A program made the translations under genes and the position numbers. DNA of 64,000 nucleotides, taken from assembly GCF_900110945.1 (NCBI RefSeq), contig NZ_FOFL01000001.1:248001-312000 (forward strand). Direction: 5' to 3'. The notes under the pieces are model-generated. The model saw nothing but the letters and a program-made list of their open reading frames with translations, was not told the DNA's origin and searched no databases. This document shows positions 35,385-45,609 of the stretch, one piece after another. The stretch is from Devosia sp. YR412. Its GTDB lineage: Bacteria > Pseudomonadota > Alphaproteobacteria > Rhizobiales > Devosiaceae. The first letter of the stretch is position 1, and each line of letters opens with the position of its first letter.

Positions 35385-36164
35385 TCAGATGGGGCCGGTC
35401 GGCACGATGCGGAAGTCATGCCCCTCGGGCAGCAATTGCCCGCCATCCACCACGATGGTCGTGCCGGTGATATAGCTGGCCTCGTCCGAGGCCAAGAACA
35501 GGAAGGCATTGGCCACGTCGCGCACACTGCCGAGGCGGCCAAGCGGGATCGCCGCGACCATGGAGGCGATATGGGCGTCGCCGCGCTGCTCCTGGATGCC
35601 TTCGGTCAGGATATTGCCCGGCTCGACGCCGTTGACCGTGATGCCATAGGCCGAGAACTCCAGCGCAGCCGAGCGGATGAAGCCGTTGATGCCGGCCTTG
35701 GTCGCCGAATAGTGGCCATGGCCGGGGCTGGTGACATGCGGGCCGGTGATCGAGGAGGTGAAGAGGATGCGGCCGTAGCACTGCGCCCGCATTGGCGCCA
35801 GTGCCGCCTTGGCGGCATTGAAGCTGCCGCGCAGGTTGACCGCCATGACACGATCCCAGTCATCCGACGTGGTGTTCTCGATCAACTGCCAGGGATAGAT
35901 ACCGGCATTCTGCACAATGATGTCGAGCCTGCCGAAGGTCGAGACGGCCAGGGCCACGGCCGCCTCGGCATCGGCATATTGCGAGATGTCGGCATGGATG
36001 AAAGTCGCGCCGATTTCCGTGGCCGTGGCTTGGCCAGCCTCGGCTTCCCAGTCGGCCAGCACCACATTGGCGCCTTCCTCGATGAAGCGCAGGGCCGTGC
36101 CCTTGCCGATGCCGCGCGAGGCGCCGATGACGAGGGCGGTTCTGCCCGCAAGCCGTCCGGTCAT
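35385..36164 (-). CDS. SDR family oxidoreductase (sugar/polyol dehydrogenase-like)
   Basis: A 259-residue short-chain dehydrogenase starting MTGRLAGRTALVIGASRGIG at 36164. Cofactor motif GASRGIGKG, conserved NAG (IIVQNAGIYPW), catalytic Ser in ILFTSSITGPH, YSATKAGI (Tyr-x-x-x-Lys), and C-terminal TTIVVDGGQLLPEG. It overlaps the upstream permease by 4 bases and is the last gene of the ROK/ribose-type ABC operon. It probably performs the first oxidation of the imported sugar or polyol. Confidence 0.9.
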   Translation of the reverse strand: MTGRLAGRTALVIGASRGIGKGTALRFIEEGANVVLADWEAEAGQATATEIGATFIHADISQYADAEAAVALAVSTFGRLDIIVQNAGIYPWQLIENTTSDDWDRVMAVNLRGSFNAAKAALAPMRAQCYGRILFTSSITGPHVTSPGHGHYSATKAGINGFIRSAALEFSAYGITVNGVEPGNILTEGIQEQRGDAHIASMVAAIPLGRLGSVRDVANAFLFLASDEASYITGTTIVVDGGQLLPEGHDFRIVPTGPI

Positions 36165-37156
36165 GCCAGTTTCTTTCGAATGGTTTGCTTCAGCGTATCG
36201 AGCAGGACTGCGGCCAGCACCAGCAGGCCATGGATGACCTGGGTGTAATGCGCCGGCAGGCCCATCAGGTTGATGGCGGTATTGATGGACGAGAGGAGCA
36301 GCACGCCGGCATAGACGCCGGGCAGGGCGCCGACGCCGCCCTTGAGGCTGACGCCGCCGATCACCACGGCAGCAAAGGCGTTGAACAGCATGCCGGTGCC
36401 CAGGTTTGCCGTGGCGCCCGAGGTGCGGATGGCCAAAAGCCATCCGGCCAGCGCCGCAATGGTGCCGGAGAGGATGAAGGCGATCATCAGGACCTTGTCG
36501 ACCTTGATGCCGGCGCGGAAGGCTGCGGCCTCGTTGCCGCCGATCATCAGCAGGTGACGACCGAAACGCGTCTTTGCCATCATGAAGGAAAAGCCGGCAA
36601 AGCAGAGGATGGCGATATAGGCGGTCAGCGGAATGCCGAGGAAGCGCTGGATGGCGAGGAAGCGAACTTCGTCGGCCAAGTTCTGCGCCGATCGCCCGCC
36701 CGAGGCGGCGACCACGAGCCCGCGCACCCAGATGAAGCTGGAGAGCGTGACGATGAAGGCGTTCATCTTGACCTTGACCACTAAGTAGCCGTTGAGCGCG
36801 CCGATGACGGCGCCGACGGCCATGCCGGTCAACAGTGACGCCGGCACCACCAGCCAGCCGGGCGTAAAAGTGATGCCCATGCCGATGCCCGAAGATGCGA
36901 ACAGGATGCCGGTCGCCATGGCGCTCAGCGCCGCGACGGATTCTACCGACAGATCCATGTGGCCGGCAATAATGACCAGCGCCAGCCCGATGGACATGAC
37001 GCCCAACACCGAGCTCTGCTCGATGATATTGGCGAAGATGCCGGGCTGGAAATAATTGGGAATGGTCGCCGAGAAAATGGCGAGCACGGCCAGCAGCATG
37101 AACCAGACGAGGTTATCGAGCACGAATTCAAGGCTGCGGCGTTGACGGGGCTGCAT
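36161..37156 (-). CDS. Ribose/xylose-type ABC transporter permease (RbsC family)
   Basis: A 331-residue permease of the carbohydrate uptake transporter-2 family. About eight to ten helices; GHMDLSVESVAALSAMATGI is the hallmark near TM2-3, and GGNEAAAFRAGIKVDKVLMI then GTGMLFNAFAAVVIGGVSLKGG complete it. It works as a homodimer with the ATPase encoded at 38261. Confidence 0.92.
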   Translation of the reverse strand: MQPRQRRSLEFVLDNLVWFMLLAVLAIFSATIPNYFQPGIFANIIEQSSVLGVMSIGLALVIIAGHMDLSVESVAALSAMATGILFASSGIGMGITFTPGWLVVPASLLTGMAVGAVIGALNGYLVVKVKMNAFIVTLSSFIWVRGLVVAASGGRSAQNLADEVRFLAIQRFLGIPLTAYIAILCFAGFSFMMAKTRFGRHLLMIGGNEAAAFRAGIKVDKVLMIAFILSGTIAALAGWLLAIRTSGATANLGTGMLFNAFAAVVIGGVSLKGGVGALPGVYAGVLLLSSINTAINLMGLPAHYTQVIHGLLVLAAVLLDTLKQTIRKKLA

Positions 37157-37186
37157 CGCGGTCTCTCGGGAATTGAGGGAAAGCAG

Positions 37187-37210
37187 GCTCCCCCCGCCGA
37201 AGCGGGAGGA
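37187..37210 (-). promoter_or_regulatory. GC-rich hairpin after the binding-protein gene
   Basis: A stem of the CTCC-CCCGC/GCGGG-AGGAG type with a CGAA loop lies in the 67-base gap between the binding-protein stop and the permease start. It is the only sizeable gap in this operon. As with similar hairpins elsewhere in the window it probably stabilises the binding-protein mRNA or limits read-through. Confidence 0.45.
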
Positions 37211-37223
37211 GAACGCATCAGGT

Positions 37224-38264
37224 CTATTCGACCGAGGTCACGGCTTCGGTCGGTGGCTTGAGATTGCCCCAGAAGGCGGCGTCATCGACATTCTCGGCGG
37301 TGATGGCGGCGCCCGGGATCTTGATGGTCGGACCCCATTCCTCGACCGTCACCACTGAGGGCAGGCCCAGCACGTCATATTCGCCGGGCGCGATCTCTTC
37401 CTTGGCGACGATCTTGTCCATGAACATGGCGACCGCGGCCGCCTGGGCATAGAGCGGCTGTTCCACCTCGACCTGCATCCAGCCATCGCGGATCAGTTGC
37501 AGCGCCACTGGCGCGCCATTGGAGCTCATCACATAGACATCGCCCGGCTGCTTGCCAGCCGATTCCAGCGAGGCGACGGCTGCCACCGAAAGATGGGCGG
37601 CATGGCTGAAGACGATGTCGATATCGGGATTGGCCAAGAGCTGATCGGCAACGATCGTGCCGGCATTGCTGGCTTCCCACATCATGGCGGGCTGGCTGAT
37701 GATGGTGACCTCGGGGAAGGCGGCCATCTTTTCCTCGAAGCCCTTCTGGATATCGAGCGTATAGGGATCGCCGGGGTCGCCCAGCACCTGCAATACCTTG
37801 CCTTTGACCGAACCATTCTTCTCGGTCAGCAGCTTTTCGACCTGCTCGGCGGCGACATAGCCGATCTCCACCGTGCCAGCGACCGAGGTGAAATCCGACA
37901 CCGTCGAGGAAATCTGGCGATCGAATTCAATCACCGGAATGCCGGCGGCGCGGGCGGCGTCGACCGAGGGGGCCAAAGCGTTGAAATCGACCGCGGCGAG
38001 AATGATCGCCTTGGGCGCCAGCGCGATGACGTCATTCATCTGGCTCTGCTGCAGGTCGGTCTTGTTATCGGCATTGAGCGTGGTCATCTCGTAGCCGACC
38101 TGCTCGAGGAACATTTCGAGCGCCGAGACCGAGCCGGTCTGGAACTCGTCGAGCAGGGTTGGGACCATGTAATAGACGGTCCCTTTTTCCTGGGCGTAGG
38201 CGGGGTGCAGCAGGGCGGTAGAACCCGCCAGCAGGACCACGCTGTATTTCAACAACTGCCTCAT
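37224..38264 (-). CDS. Sugar ABC transporter substrate-binding protein (RbsB-like)
   Basis: A 346-residue periplasmic protein starting at 38264 with signal peptide [20 protein letters not shown] ending PAYAQ. The type-1 binding fold is visible: [55 protein letters not shown], and [20 protein letters not shown]. Its ATG overlaps the ATPase stop by 4 bases. The ligand is probably a sugar or polyol. Confidence 0.92.
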   Translation of the reverse strand: MRQLLKYSVVLLAGSTALLHPAYAQEKGTVYYMVPTLLDEFQTGSVSALEMFLEQVGYEMTTLNADNKTDLQQSQMNDVIALAPKAIILAAVDFNALAPSVDAARAAGIPVIEFDRQISSTVSDFTSVAGTVEIGYVAAEQVEKLLTEKNGSVKGKVLQVLGDPGDPYTLDIQKGFEEKMAAFPEVTIISQPAMMWEASNAGTIVADQLLANPDIDIVFSHAAHLSVAAVASLESAGKQPGDVYVMSSNGAPVALQLIRDGWMQVEVEQPLYAQAAAVAMFMDKIVAKEEIAPGEYDVLGLPSVVTVEEWGPTIKIPGAAITAENVDDAAFWGNLKPPTEAVTSVE

Positions 38265-39064
38265 ATCTCGCTCCTTGAGCCGGATTGCTCTTCCCCCACG
38301 CCCGCAACCGGTCCGGCACCGGAGAGGGTTTCGCCGGTGATCATGCCGATCACTGCGTCCGCGTTTGTCTGCTTGGTCGGCACGTCTCCTGCCACCACGC
38401 CCTGGCGGATGACGACCATTCGGTCGGCCACCTGAAAGGCCTGCTGCATGATGTGGGTGATGATGACGACGCCAATGCCCTGCGCGGCGACCTGGCGGAT
38501 CATCTCGAGGCCGCGCTTGGTCTGCTCGACGCCGAGCGCCGCAAAAGGCTCGTCGAGCAGCACCAGCTTGCCGCCCCAATGCACGAAACGGTTGAGCTCG
38601 ATCGCCTGGCGCTGGCCGCCGGAGAGATGCTCGACCTTGGTGCGCAGCGATGGAATGCGCGTGCCGGCGCTGGCCATTGCCTTGGCGACATGGGCTTCCA
38701 TGGTCGCCTCGTCGAGCACATTGATGCCCATGATCTTCTTGGTCAGCTCGCGCCCCATGAAGAAATTGGCGACGACGTCCACGTTGGTGCAGAGCGAGAG
38801 GTCCTGATAGACCGTCTCGATCCCGGCCGCTTTGGCCTCGGAGGGCGACTTCGGGCGGAAGTCGCGGCCCTCGAATTGCATGTTGCCCGAGCTCGCCTCA
38901 AGCCCGCCCGAGATGATCTTGACCAGCGTCGACTTGCCAGCGCCATTGTCACCGAGCAGCGCGATCACCTCGCCCTTGGCGATGGAAAAGGACACGCCGC
39001 GCAGCGCTTCCACCGCGCCGTAATTTTTGGTGATGTTGTCGAGGACGAGCAGAGGTTCACTCAT
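38261..39064 (-). CDS. Sugar ABC transporter ATP-binding protein, single-domain RbsA-like (FrcA type)
   Basis: A 267-residue ATPase with one nucleotide-binding domain, unlike the double-domain RbsA. Walker [17 protein letters not shown], signature [15 protein letters not shown], Walker [14 protein letters not shown], and switch His [12 protein letters not shown]. Single-domain versions such as FrcA are known in rhizobia. The stop overlaps the binding-protein start, and the start overlaps the ROK regulator's stop. Confidence 0.92.
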   Translation of the reverse strand: MSEPLLVLDNITKNYGAVEALRGVSFSIAKGEVIALLGDNGAGKSTLVKIISGGLEASSGNMQFEGRDFRPKSPSEAKAAGIETVYQDLSLCTNVDVVANFFMGRELTKKIMGINVLDEATMEAHVAKAMASAGTRIPSLRTKVEHLSGGQRQAIELNRFVHWGGKLVLLDEPFAALGVEQTKRGLEMIRQVAAQGIGVVIITHIMQQAFQVADRMVVIRQGVVAGDVPTKQTNADAVIGMITGETLSGAGPVAGVGEEQSGSRSEI

Positions 39065-40227
39065 GCGGCCATTCCATTCGAAAACGGATCGCGCTTGCGC
39101 GGACGATCGGGGGTAAGAGCGGGCTCCTGCCGCGGTGACAGCACGCCGGACACCGCCATGGCGGCGGCGCCGCGCAGCACGGACTGTTGCCCGAGCGAGG
39201 CGGTGACCCGGGGCGTCGTTCGGTCGTAGCGGCTGGAAATCGAGGTTGGGAGTTGGCCGGTGGTGGCCACCAGCGCGGTGATCAGATCGTCAGGCGCGAG
39301 GCCACCCAGCACGATAGTCTGCGGATCGAACAGGTTTTCGATGGTGCAGATGGCGCTGTGAAAGATCGGTGTGACCGCAGCCACCCATTCGGCCTGGCTC
39401 TGGCCTTCGGGGCGATTGCTGAAGCTGTCGAGCGAGAGATAGCGTTCGAGGCAGCCACGATTGCCGCAGGGGCAGGGCAGGCCGCCGGGTACGACGGGGA
39501 TATGGCCGATTTCGCCGGCATTGCCCCAGGCGCCGCGCACGGGAGCGCCGTCCTGCATCATCGTGCCGCCGAGGCCGACGCCGAAATAGAGATAGTAGAA
39601 CTGCGGGATGGCCGTGCCTTCGCCATAAAGGCGCACGCCGGTAGCGGCGGCCACTGTATCGGCGGCGATGAAGGCCGGCAGCTTGGTGACCTCTTCGAGC
39701 CGCGCCCGCACCGGTACGCCCGACCAGCCATCCAGTGTGGTCGGCCCGACAAAGCTCATCGCCTGCACGTCGAACGGACCCGGCATGGCAAAGCCGACGC
39801 CGAGGATACGTCCTTCTGGCCGCAGGGCGCGCATTTCCGCGACCAGTTCCTCGATCAGCGCAAAGGCCTGATTGGGGCTGGGATGGGCGCAGACACGCGC
39901 GGCGCTGCCCAGCATGTCGCCGGCCAGGTTCATCAGCGCTGCATCGACGCCCAGCGGGGTCACCGAAATGCCGATGGCATAGCCACCGTCCGGATTGAGA
40001 TGCAGCGTGGTGGGCGGCAGGCCGCGGCCCTTGGGCGCTTCCTTGTTGGACAGCAGATAACCCTGCTCTTCCAGCTCGCGCACGATGGTGGAAACGGTCT
40101 GCACCGTGAGGCCGACGCGCTCGGCGATATCGCCACGCGTCGATGGGCCATTGTTGCGGACGGATTCAAGCACGATGCGCCGGTTATACGGCCGCGCCTT
40201 CTCCTGATTGGTCCCCCGCAACGCCAT
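39061..40227 (-). CDS. ROK family transcriptional regulator
   Basis: A 388-residue protein starting MALRGTNQEKARPYNRRIVL at 40227, with GAGGGG upstream. N-terminal winged helix (GDIAERVGLTVQTVSTIVRE). The ROK domain follows, with GNAGEIGHIPVVPGGLPCPC and GNRGCLERYLS giving the zinc-binding His/Cys cluster of the ROK signature. It is the first gene of the leftward ABC operon, so it is autoregulated and probably induced by the imported sugar. AT-rich DNA (40259-40300) just upstream is the likely promoter/operator. Confidence 0.92.
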   Translation of the reverse strand: MALRGTNQEKARPYNRRIVLESVRNNGPSTRGDIAERVGLTVQTVSTIVRELEEQGYLLSNKEAPKGRGLPPTTLHLNPDGGYAIGISVTPLGVDAALMNLAGDMLGSAARVCAHPSPNQAFALIEELVAEMRALRPEGRILGVGFAMPGPFDVQAMSFVGPTTLDGWSGVPVRARLEEVTKLPAFIAADTVAAATGVRLYGEGTAIPQFYYLYFGVGLGGTMMQDGAPVRGAWGNAGEIGHIPVVPGGLPCPCGNRGCLERYLSLDSFSNRPEGQSQAEWVAAVTPIFHSAICTIENLFDPQTIVLGGLAPDDLITALVATTGQLPTSISSRYDRTTPRVTASLGQQSVLRGAAAMAVSGVLSPRQEPALTPDRPRKRDPFSNGMAA

Positions 40228-40336
40228 GTCTAGCCCCTCAGCTATGGGCAAGACTGGCAGTGCGAATTTATTATGTCAATTGGAATTCAAAAATAAGACG
40301 GGCGCTGAATTGCTATCGATTAAGCACCTGGCAGCG

Positions 40337-41074
40337 CTAGATTTTTGCTTCGTCAGCGGGGCGGTCGACGGTGCCGCGGCGTTGCAACAGCATTGCGGCG
40401 GTGCTGCAGAGCAGCGCCCAAGCGGCACCGAGGCACCAGCCGGCCAGCACATCGCTGGGATAGTGCACACCCATGAAAATGCGGCTCGAGCCGACAATGG
40501 CGGTCAGGAAAATGGCGAGGCCAAAGGTAAAGATTCGCAGGGCCCGCGTCGGCGCCAATTGCGCCAGCACCGCGCCTAGCGTCAGGAAGGTGACGGCTGA
40601 CAGCATGGCATGGCCGCTGGGAAAGCTGGCGGTGAACTGATGCGACATGGCCGCCAGATCGGGCCGGGGCCGATTGTAGCTCATCTTCAGCACGGTGCTG
40701 AGCAGCGTGCCGCTGAGCACCGAGACGACGACCAGCAGAGCCGCGGCACGCATGCGGCTCATCAGCAGATAGGCACAGACAATAATCACGATCAGCCCGA
40801 GCAGCGAAAAGCTGCCCAGAGCGGTGATGTCGCGCACCATTTCATGCAGCCAGACCGGGCCGATCACCTGGTCGATATTGGTCGGATCGCGAAACAGCAT
40901 CAGGATGGAATTGTCGAATTCCTGCATCTCGCCTTCGAGCATTTCGTCGGCAATCTGCAGGAAAGCCAGGATCAGTCCGCTGATGATGGCAATGGCCGCG
41001 AGCAGCGGCGCCTCGCCGGTGACGAAGTCCCGCACGCGGCGGACCTGGCTGGACTGACCCCATTTATGCAACAT
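40337..41074 (-). CDS. PAP2-superfamily membrane phosphatase
   Basis: A 245-residue protein starting MLHKWGQSSQVRRVRDF at 41074, with about six helices. All three acid-phosphatase motifs are present: KMSYNRPRPDL, ASFPSGHAMLSAVTF, and SSRIFMGVHYPSDVLAGW. The family dephosphorylates phosphatidate, phosphatidylglycerol-phosphate or undecaprenyl-diphosphate at the outer face of the inner membrane. It is divergent from a diacylglycerol-kinase-like gene, suggesting shared lipid-phosphate metabolism. Confidence 0.92.
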   Translation of the reverse strand: MLHKWGQSSQVRRVRDFVTGEAPLLAAIAIISGLILAFLQIADEMLEGEMQEFDNSILMLFRDPTNIDQVIGPVWLHEMVRDITALGSFSLLGLIVIIVCAYLLMSRMRAAALLVVVSVLSGTLLSTVLKMSYNRPRPDLAAMSHQFTASFPSGHAMLSAVTFLTLGAVLAQLAPTRALRIFTFGLAIFLTAIVGSSRIFMGVHYPSDVLAGWCLGAAWALLCSTAAMLLQRRGTVDRPADEAKI

Positions 41075-41160
41075 TTCGACGCTTCCTCGTTTGGCAACGC
41101 AACGTACCATCAAGCTACACGTTCCGCAGGGACCAGCCACGCGCGAGGACCGGAACGACC

Positions 41161-42087
41161 ATGGCCGACCTGACCCACTATGTCATCCTGAACGCCAATG
41201 CCGGCACGGCCAATGCCACCGGCGTCGACGCGGCTTCATTGGCTGCACTGTTCGAGGCCAATGGCCTCAATGCCGAGATCGACGCCCGCAGCGATATCGC
41301 GCTGTCGGAGCGCCTTGCCGATGCCATGGCAAGCAACGCCCCAACAGTTGTGGCGGCCGGCGGCGACGGCACCATTACCGCGCTGGCCTCGGCCCTGGTC
41401 GATACCGACAAGAACCTCGCCATCCTGCCGCTCGGCACCGTCAATGCGCTTGCCAAGGATCTGCATGTGCCGCTTGCCCTGCCGCAGGCGGTGGCGGCGC
41501 TGGTGACCGGGGAAACTCATCGCATCGATGTCGGCGAGGTCAATGGCCGGATATTCCTGCACAAGGTCGTCGTTGGCCTGATCCCCGGTCTTGCCGCCGG
41601 CCGTGAGCACATCAGGGGGCGCTATGACGCGGGTGCCAAAATAGGCTTCCTGCGCTACATCTTCCGCCGTCTGGCCCGGGCCAAGCGCATTGCCGTTGTC
41701 ATCGAAACGGAATTGGGCGAGCGACGCGTCGAACGCGTCCAGGCCATGGCGGTCGCCAGCAATTCCTATGACGAAGGGCTGGGCCAGTTCTTCTCGCGCC
41801 AGAGTCTCGATCGGGGCTCGTTGACGCTCTATGTGCTGCGGCACCTGACGCCACGGGACTTCATCCGCCTGACCACTGGCATGCTGCTGGGTCGCTGGAA
41901 AAATGATGAGGCCCTGAGCATGGAAAGCGTCAATTCCGTCACCATCGACACCCGCAAGGACCTGATCAAGGTAATGTTCGACGGCGAGGTGGAAACGCTG
42001 CACACCCCGCTCAATTTCAAGATCCGGCCCAAGGCGCTTTCGGTCATCGTGCCGGCCGTCGCCGTCGCACCGGCGGAGGCCGCATGA
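41161..42087 (+). CDS. Diacylglycerol/lipid kinase family protein
   Basis: A 308-residue soluble lipid kinase of the YegS/DgkB type. [12 protein letters not shown] near the N-terminus, the nucleotide-binding [17 protein letters not shown], and [16 protein letters not shown] are all conserved. It phosphorylates diacylglycerol or a related lipid. It overlaps the phosphoesterase that follows by 4 bases and is divergent from a PAP2 phosphatase, which catalyses the reverse type of reaction. Confidence 0.92.
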   Translation: MADLTHYVILNANAGTANATGVDAASLAALFEANGLNAEIDARSDIALSERLADAMASNAPTVVAAGGDGTITALASALVDTDKNLAILPLGTVNALAKDLHVPLALPQAVAALVTGETHRIDVGEVNGRIFLHKVVVGLIPGLAAGREHIRGRYDAGAKIGFLRYIFRRLARAKRIAVVIETELGERRVERVQAMAVASNSYDEGLGQFFSRQSLDRGSLTLYVLRHLTPRDFIRLTTGMLLGRWKNDEALSMESVNSVTIDTRKDLIKVMFDGEVETLHTPLNFKIRPKALSVIVPAVAVAPAEAA

Positions 42088-42911
42088 AAATCCTGCATAT
42101 TTCCGACCTGCATTTCGGCCACCACGATCCGGCCCTGGCCGAAGGCTTTGCCGAAGACATCAATGCGCAGGCGCCTGACCTCATTGTCGCCAGTGGTGAC
42201 TTCACCCAGATCGGCACTAAGGAAGAATTCGAGCAGGCGCGCGAATTTCTCGACAAGCTGACCGCGCCGGTGTTTGCCGTGCCCGGCAATCACGACGTGC
42301 CGGCGGTCAACATTTTCCGCCGCTTTTTCAATCCCTATGGCTTTTACAAGCGCTACATTTCGCCTGACCTCGAACCCTTCCTCGAAATGGATGGCGTCGT
42401 GCTGGTCGGCATGCGCACCTCGCGCCGTGCCCGCCTCGAATGGAACTGGGGCCATGGCACGATTTCCCGCGGCCAGCTGGAAGACCTCGACGAGCGCTTC
42501 GCCAAGGCCTCGCCCGATGCCGTGCGCATCATCGTCGCCCACCATCCGCTGCTCTTTCCGACGGCGCCCATGGTGCAAAAAACCAAGCGTGTGAAGCGGG
42601 CCGATGATGCGCTGGAAACTTTCGCCAGTCTCGGCGTGCGCCTCGTGCTGTCCGGGCATTTCCACCTGTCCTATGTGCGCAAGCACGAGGCCAAGTCTGC
42701 CGCTCGCGAGGGCCAGCCCATGGGTCTTAGCAAATCCACCGTGGCGCCCATCCTGATTGCTCAAGCTTCGTCGGCCATTTCCACCCGGCTGCGTGGCGAG
42801 CCCAATGCCTATAACCTGATCGACATCAATGCCGAGCGCATCTCCGTCACCGTCCGTGAATGGCGCGATGGCGCCTGGGTCACCCGCGACAAGGCGACTG
42901 AGCCGGTCTAA
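42084..42911 (+). CDS. Calcineurin-like metallophosphoesterase
   Basis: A 275-residue protein with the metal motifs [42 protein letters not shown] and [11 protein letters not shown]. No signal peptide. It resembles the Icc/CpdA and LpxH-like branch, and LpxH-like activity is not excluded. Coupling to the lipid kinase suggests a lipid- or nucleotide-linked phosphodiester as substrate. Confidence 0.88.
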   Translation: MKILHISDLHFGHHDPALAEGFAEDINAQAPDLIVASGDFTQIGTKEEFEQAREFLDKLTAPVFAVPGNHDVPAVNIFRRFFNPYGFYKRYISPDLEPFLEMDGVVLVGMRTSRRARLEWNWGHGTISRGQLEDLDERFAKASPDAVRIIVAHHPLLFPTAPMVQKTKRVKRADDALETFASLGVRLVLSGHFHLSYVRKHEAKSAAREGQPMGLSKSTVAPILIAQASSAISTRLRGEPNAYNLIDINAERISVTVREWRDGAWVTRDKATEPV

Positions 42912-42997
42912 GCATCTCTCCAACTCCGTGTAGTTGACTCCCGGCATGACGGCGAAATAGCCTCTAAACGGCCACTCCTGCTTAACAATTCAGCAAA

Positions 42998-43013
42998 TTG
43001 CATACGAATGCAA
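42998..43013. promoter_or_regulatory. LacI-type operator copy 1a
   Basis: TTGCATACGAATGCAA, 173 bases before the start of the sugar-type binding-protein gene. Imperfect palindrome with the central CG typical of LacI-family operators. It is the exact reverse complement of copy 1b 7 bases further on. Related copies stand at 49174, 52410 and 56811. Confidence 0.8.
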
Positions 43014-43020
43014 AAGTGTA

Positions 43021-43036
43021 TTGCATTCGTATGCAA
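43021..43036. promoter_or_regulatory. LacI-type operator copy 1b
   Basis: TTGCATTCGTATGCAA, exact reverse complement of copy 1a with centres 23 bases apart, about two helical turns. A tandem pair suggests cooperative repression of the transporter operon. Confidence 0.8.
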
Positions 43037-43185
43037 GTGCCCGTACCAATTGTGACGTGCGGAAAACAAAGGGCTGGCACGGGTCGGTTGAGCCAGTGAC
43101 CCATCCAGCCGCGGGAGCGTAAACGACAACAGGGGATGGTCGGCGCACTATGTAGGGGAGCGCCGTTCACCGTCAGGAGAACCAC

Positions 43186-44424
43186 ATGAAGCTTATGTTG
43201 AAGACCACCGTCTCGCTGGGGGCACTGCTCCTCACCGCAGGCGCTGCCTTTGCCGCCTGCGGCATCGAGGGGACCGGTTCGGTCCGTATTCTGTCCAACG
43301 ACTTCGAGGCGCTGCGTCTCGTCAACACCACGGCCGGCGAATGCGCCGCCGATGGCGTGACCGTCACTGCCAATGCCACGGCCGAGCACAAGAACCTGCA
43401 GGTTCCCGCGCTCTCGATCAGTCCGGCCGAATATACCGTTGCTGTCGTCGCCAACAATTCAATCGTGCCGCTGCTCAATGACGACCTGATCCGTCCGCTC
43501 GACGATCTGGTTGCCAAGTATGGCCAGTCGCTGCAGCCCAACCAGCTGATCAAGATCGACGGCAAGACTGTCGCCATCGCCTTCATGGGCAATGCGCAGC
43601 ACCTGTTCTATCGCAAGGACCTGCTCGACAAGGCCGGCATTGCCGAGCCCAAGTCCTATGAAGACATGCTGGCCGCTGCCGAAAAGCTCAAGGCCGATGG
43701 CATCATCGCCACGCCGCTGGCCGCTTCCGACAAGCCCGGCTGGGATCTGGCTGCCGAATTCGTCAATACCTACCTCGGCACCGGCGGCGAATTCTTCGCG
43801 CCCGGCTCGGCCGAACTGGCCATCGACAATGAAAACGGCCTCAAGACGCTGGAAAACATGAAGGCGCTGACCGCCTATATGGATCCGGATTACCTGACCT
43901 TTGACGCCAATGGCATCCAGGCCGAATACAAGGCCGGCAATGTCGCCATGATGGTGCAGTGGGGCTCGCTCGCCGGTGACATGCTCAAGGGCGAAGGCGC
44001 TGCCGAAGGCGTCGTCGCCAATACCGTGATGGCCGGCGCACCGACCATCGGTGGCGGCACCACCCCGGCTGTGGCGCTCTGGTGGGATGGTTTCACCATC
44101 GCCAAGAACATCTCGGACGAAGACGCTGCCGCCTCCTTCCAGGCCATGGTGCATGGCATCAGCCCGGAAATGGTTGCCGCTAACCCGACCGTTGCCACCT
44201 GGCTGGTCGCCGGCTACGAGCCCGGCCCCAATGCCGTCGGCGTCATCGCCACTGCCAATGGTGGCGCCCGCGCCTATCCGATGCAGCCCTATATGGGCCT
44301 GCTGCACACCGCGCTTTCGGCTGAACTGGCCGAATTCATGGCCGGCAGCGAAAGCGCCGAACAGGCCCTGGCCGACGTCAAGGCTGCCTATGACACCGCC
44401 GCCAAGGAAGGCGGCTATCTCTAA
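43186..44424 (+). CDS. Sugar/polyol ABC transporter substrate-binding protein, family 1
   Basis: A 412-residue periplasmic binding protein with signal peptide MKLMLKTTVSLGALLLTAGA ending AAFA, and CAGGAG before the ATG. Family-1 patterns: AFMGNAQHLFYRKDLLDKAG, TYEDM-like SYEDMLAAAEKLKADG, and YKAGNVAMMVQWGSLAGDML. The N-terminal lobe is shorter and less standard than in maltose-type proteins (mature start ACGIEGTGSVRIL). It begins the operon under the tandem LacI-type operators and feeds the two permeases and ATPase that follow. Confidence 0.9.
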   Translation: MKLMLKTTVSLGALLLTAGAAFAACGIEGTGSVRILSNDFEALRLVNTTAGECAADGVTVTANATAEHKNLQVPALSISPAEYTVAVVANNSIVPLLNDDLIRPLDDLVAKYGQSLQPNQLIKIDGKTVAIAFMGNAQHLFYRKDLLDKAGIAEPKSYEDMLAAAEKLKADGIIATPLAASDKPGWDLAAEFVNTYLGTGGEFFAPGSAELAIDNENGLKTLENMKALTAYMDPDYLTFDANGIQAEYKAGNVAMMVQWGSLAGDMLKGEGAAEGVVANTVMAGAPTIGGGTTPAVALWWDGFTIAKNISDEDAAASFQAMVHGISPEMVAANPTVATWLVAGYEPGPNAVGVIATANGGARAYPMQPYMGLLHTALSAELAEFMAGSESAEQALADVKAAYDTAAKEGGYL

Positions 44425-44429
44425 GCCAG

Positions 44430-44445
44430 CCGCCTTTCGAGGCGG
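44430..44445 (+). promoter_or_regulatory. Hairpin after the binding-protein gene
   Basis: CCGCC-TTTCGA-GGCGG forms a 5-bp stem immediately after the stop codon. A second inverted pair (GGAGGGGC and GCCCCTCC) follows at about 44457-44500. These probably stabilise the binding-protein mRNA relative to the permease part. Confidence 0.45.
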
Positions 44446-44574
44446 TTGACGAAGACGGAGGGGCTCGCGTGCCCTCGTTCGGGCCCCTCCACCCCTCACC
44501 TCTTGCCTTGCAGAGGTGCCGGCGGCAGCTTGCCGTCACGCTCCAATTCATTTGCCGCGTTTGGGAGGCAGTGC

Positions 44575-45606
44575 ATGCCGCATAAGACATTCTTTGCCTT
44601 CATTCTGCCCTCGCTGATCGCGATGGTGCTGTTCATCGCCCTGCCGATCGTCTCGGTGATCGTCCAGAGCTTTCACGTCGAGCATGGTCGCGTGCTGGTC
44701 CAGGTCGAGAGCTGCCAGCCCTTCGGCGGCTGCACCACCGAGACCCGCGTCGATACCGCCGCCATGGCCGAATTGCGCGCCGAAGCGCCGATGGGCCAGT
44801 TCAACGGCTTCGGCACCTATCTCAATCGCGGTCACCTGGCGGTCAACGAGATCGGCGCCATCCTGTCCAGCAACACAGGCTTTGGCGACGTCGTCAGCCG
44901 CATCTACAACCTCCCCTTCTACAAGGCGCTGAGCTTTACGCTGGTGTTCTGCTTCGTGGTGACGCCGCTGGCCATGGCGCTGGGCTTTGCCATTGCGCTG
45001 GCGGTCAATGCCCTGCCAAAGCCTACCAAGGGGCCAGTGATCTTCTTCTCGCTGCTGCCGATGATCATCACGCCGCTGATCGGCTCGCTGATCCTCTACT
45101 GGATGATCCAACCCAATGGCATTGTCGGCGCTACGCTGCAGAACCTCTTCGACAATCCCAACCTGTCGCTGCGCCAGTCGCCCATGCTGACCTGGCTGTC
45201 GCTGCTGTTCTATGGCGTCTGGACCAATGCGCCCTTCAGCTTCGTGGTCTTCTACGCCGGTCTGCAGACAGTGCCAGGCGACACGCTGGAATCAGCGATG
45301 ATTGACGGCGCCAGCCGCTGGGAGCGCATCCGCTACGTCATCATCCCGCATCTGGCGCCGCTCGCGACTTTCGTGGCGCTGGTGCAGCTGATGGACAATT
45401 TCCGCGTTTTTGAGCCGATCGTCGGCTTCTCCGCCGAAGCCAATGCCACCTCGCTGAGCTGGATGATCTTCAATGACCTCTCCGGCGATGCCCAGCTGTT
45501 CGGCTCGGCCGGCGCCACCTCGGTTCTGACCATCATCGGCGTCATCATCCTGCTCACCCCGGTGCTGATCCGCACCTGGCGCGAATTCAACCACAAGGTG
45601 GTCTGA
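44575..45606 (+). CDS. Sugar ABC transporter permease (MalF/UgpA-like)
   Basis: A 343-residue permease starting MPHKTFFAFILPSLIAMVLF at 44575 behind GGGAGG. EAA loop: ESAMIDGASRWERIRYVIIP. An unusually long periplasmic loop of about 90 residues between TM1 and TM2 contains two cysteines in SCQPFGGCTTETRVD, which could form a disulfide and may contact the binding protein. The frame is open back to 44446, but that extension lacks a membrane pattern. Confidence 0.92.
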   Translation: MPHKTFFAFILPSLIAMVLFIALPIVSVIVQSFHVEHGRVLVQVESCQPFGGCTTETRVDTAAMAELRAEAPMGQFNGFGTYLNRGHLAVNEIGAILSSNTGFGDVVSRIYNLPFYKALSFTLVFCFVVTPLAMALGFAIALAVNALPKPTKGPVIFFSLLPMIITPLIGSLILYWMIQPNGIVGATLQNLFDNPNLSLRQSPMLTWLSLLFYGVWTNAPFSFVVFYAGLQTVPGDTLESAMIDGASRWERIRYVIIPHLAPLATFVALVQLMDNFRVFEPIVGFSAEANATSLSWMIFNDLSGDAQLFGSAGATSVLTIIGVIILLTPVLIRTWREFNHKVV

Positions 45607-45609
45607 CCC

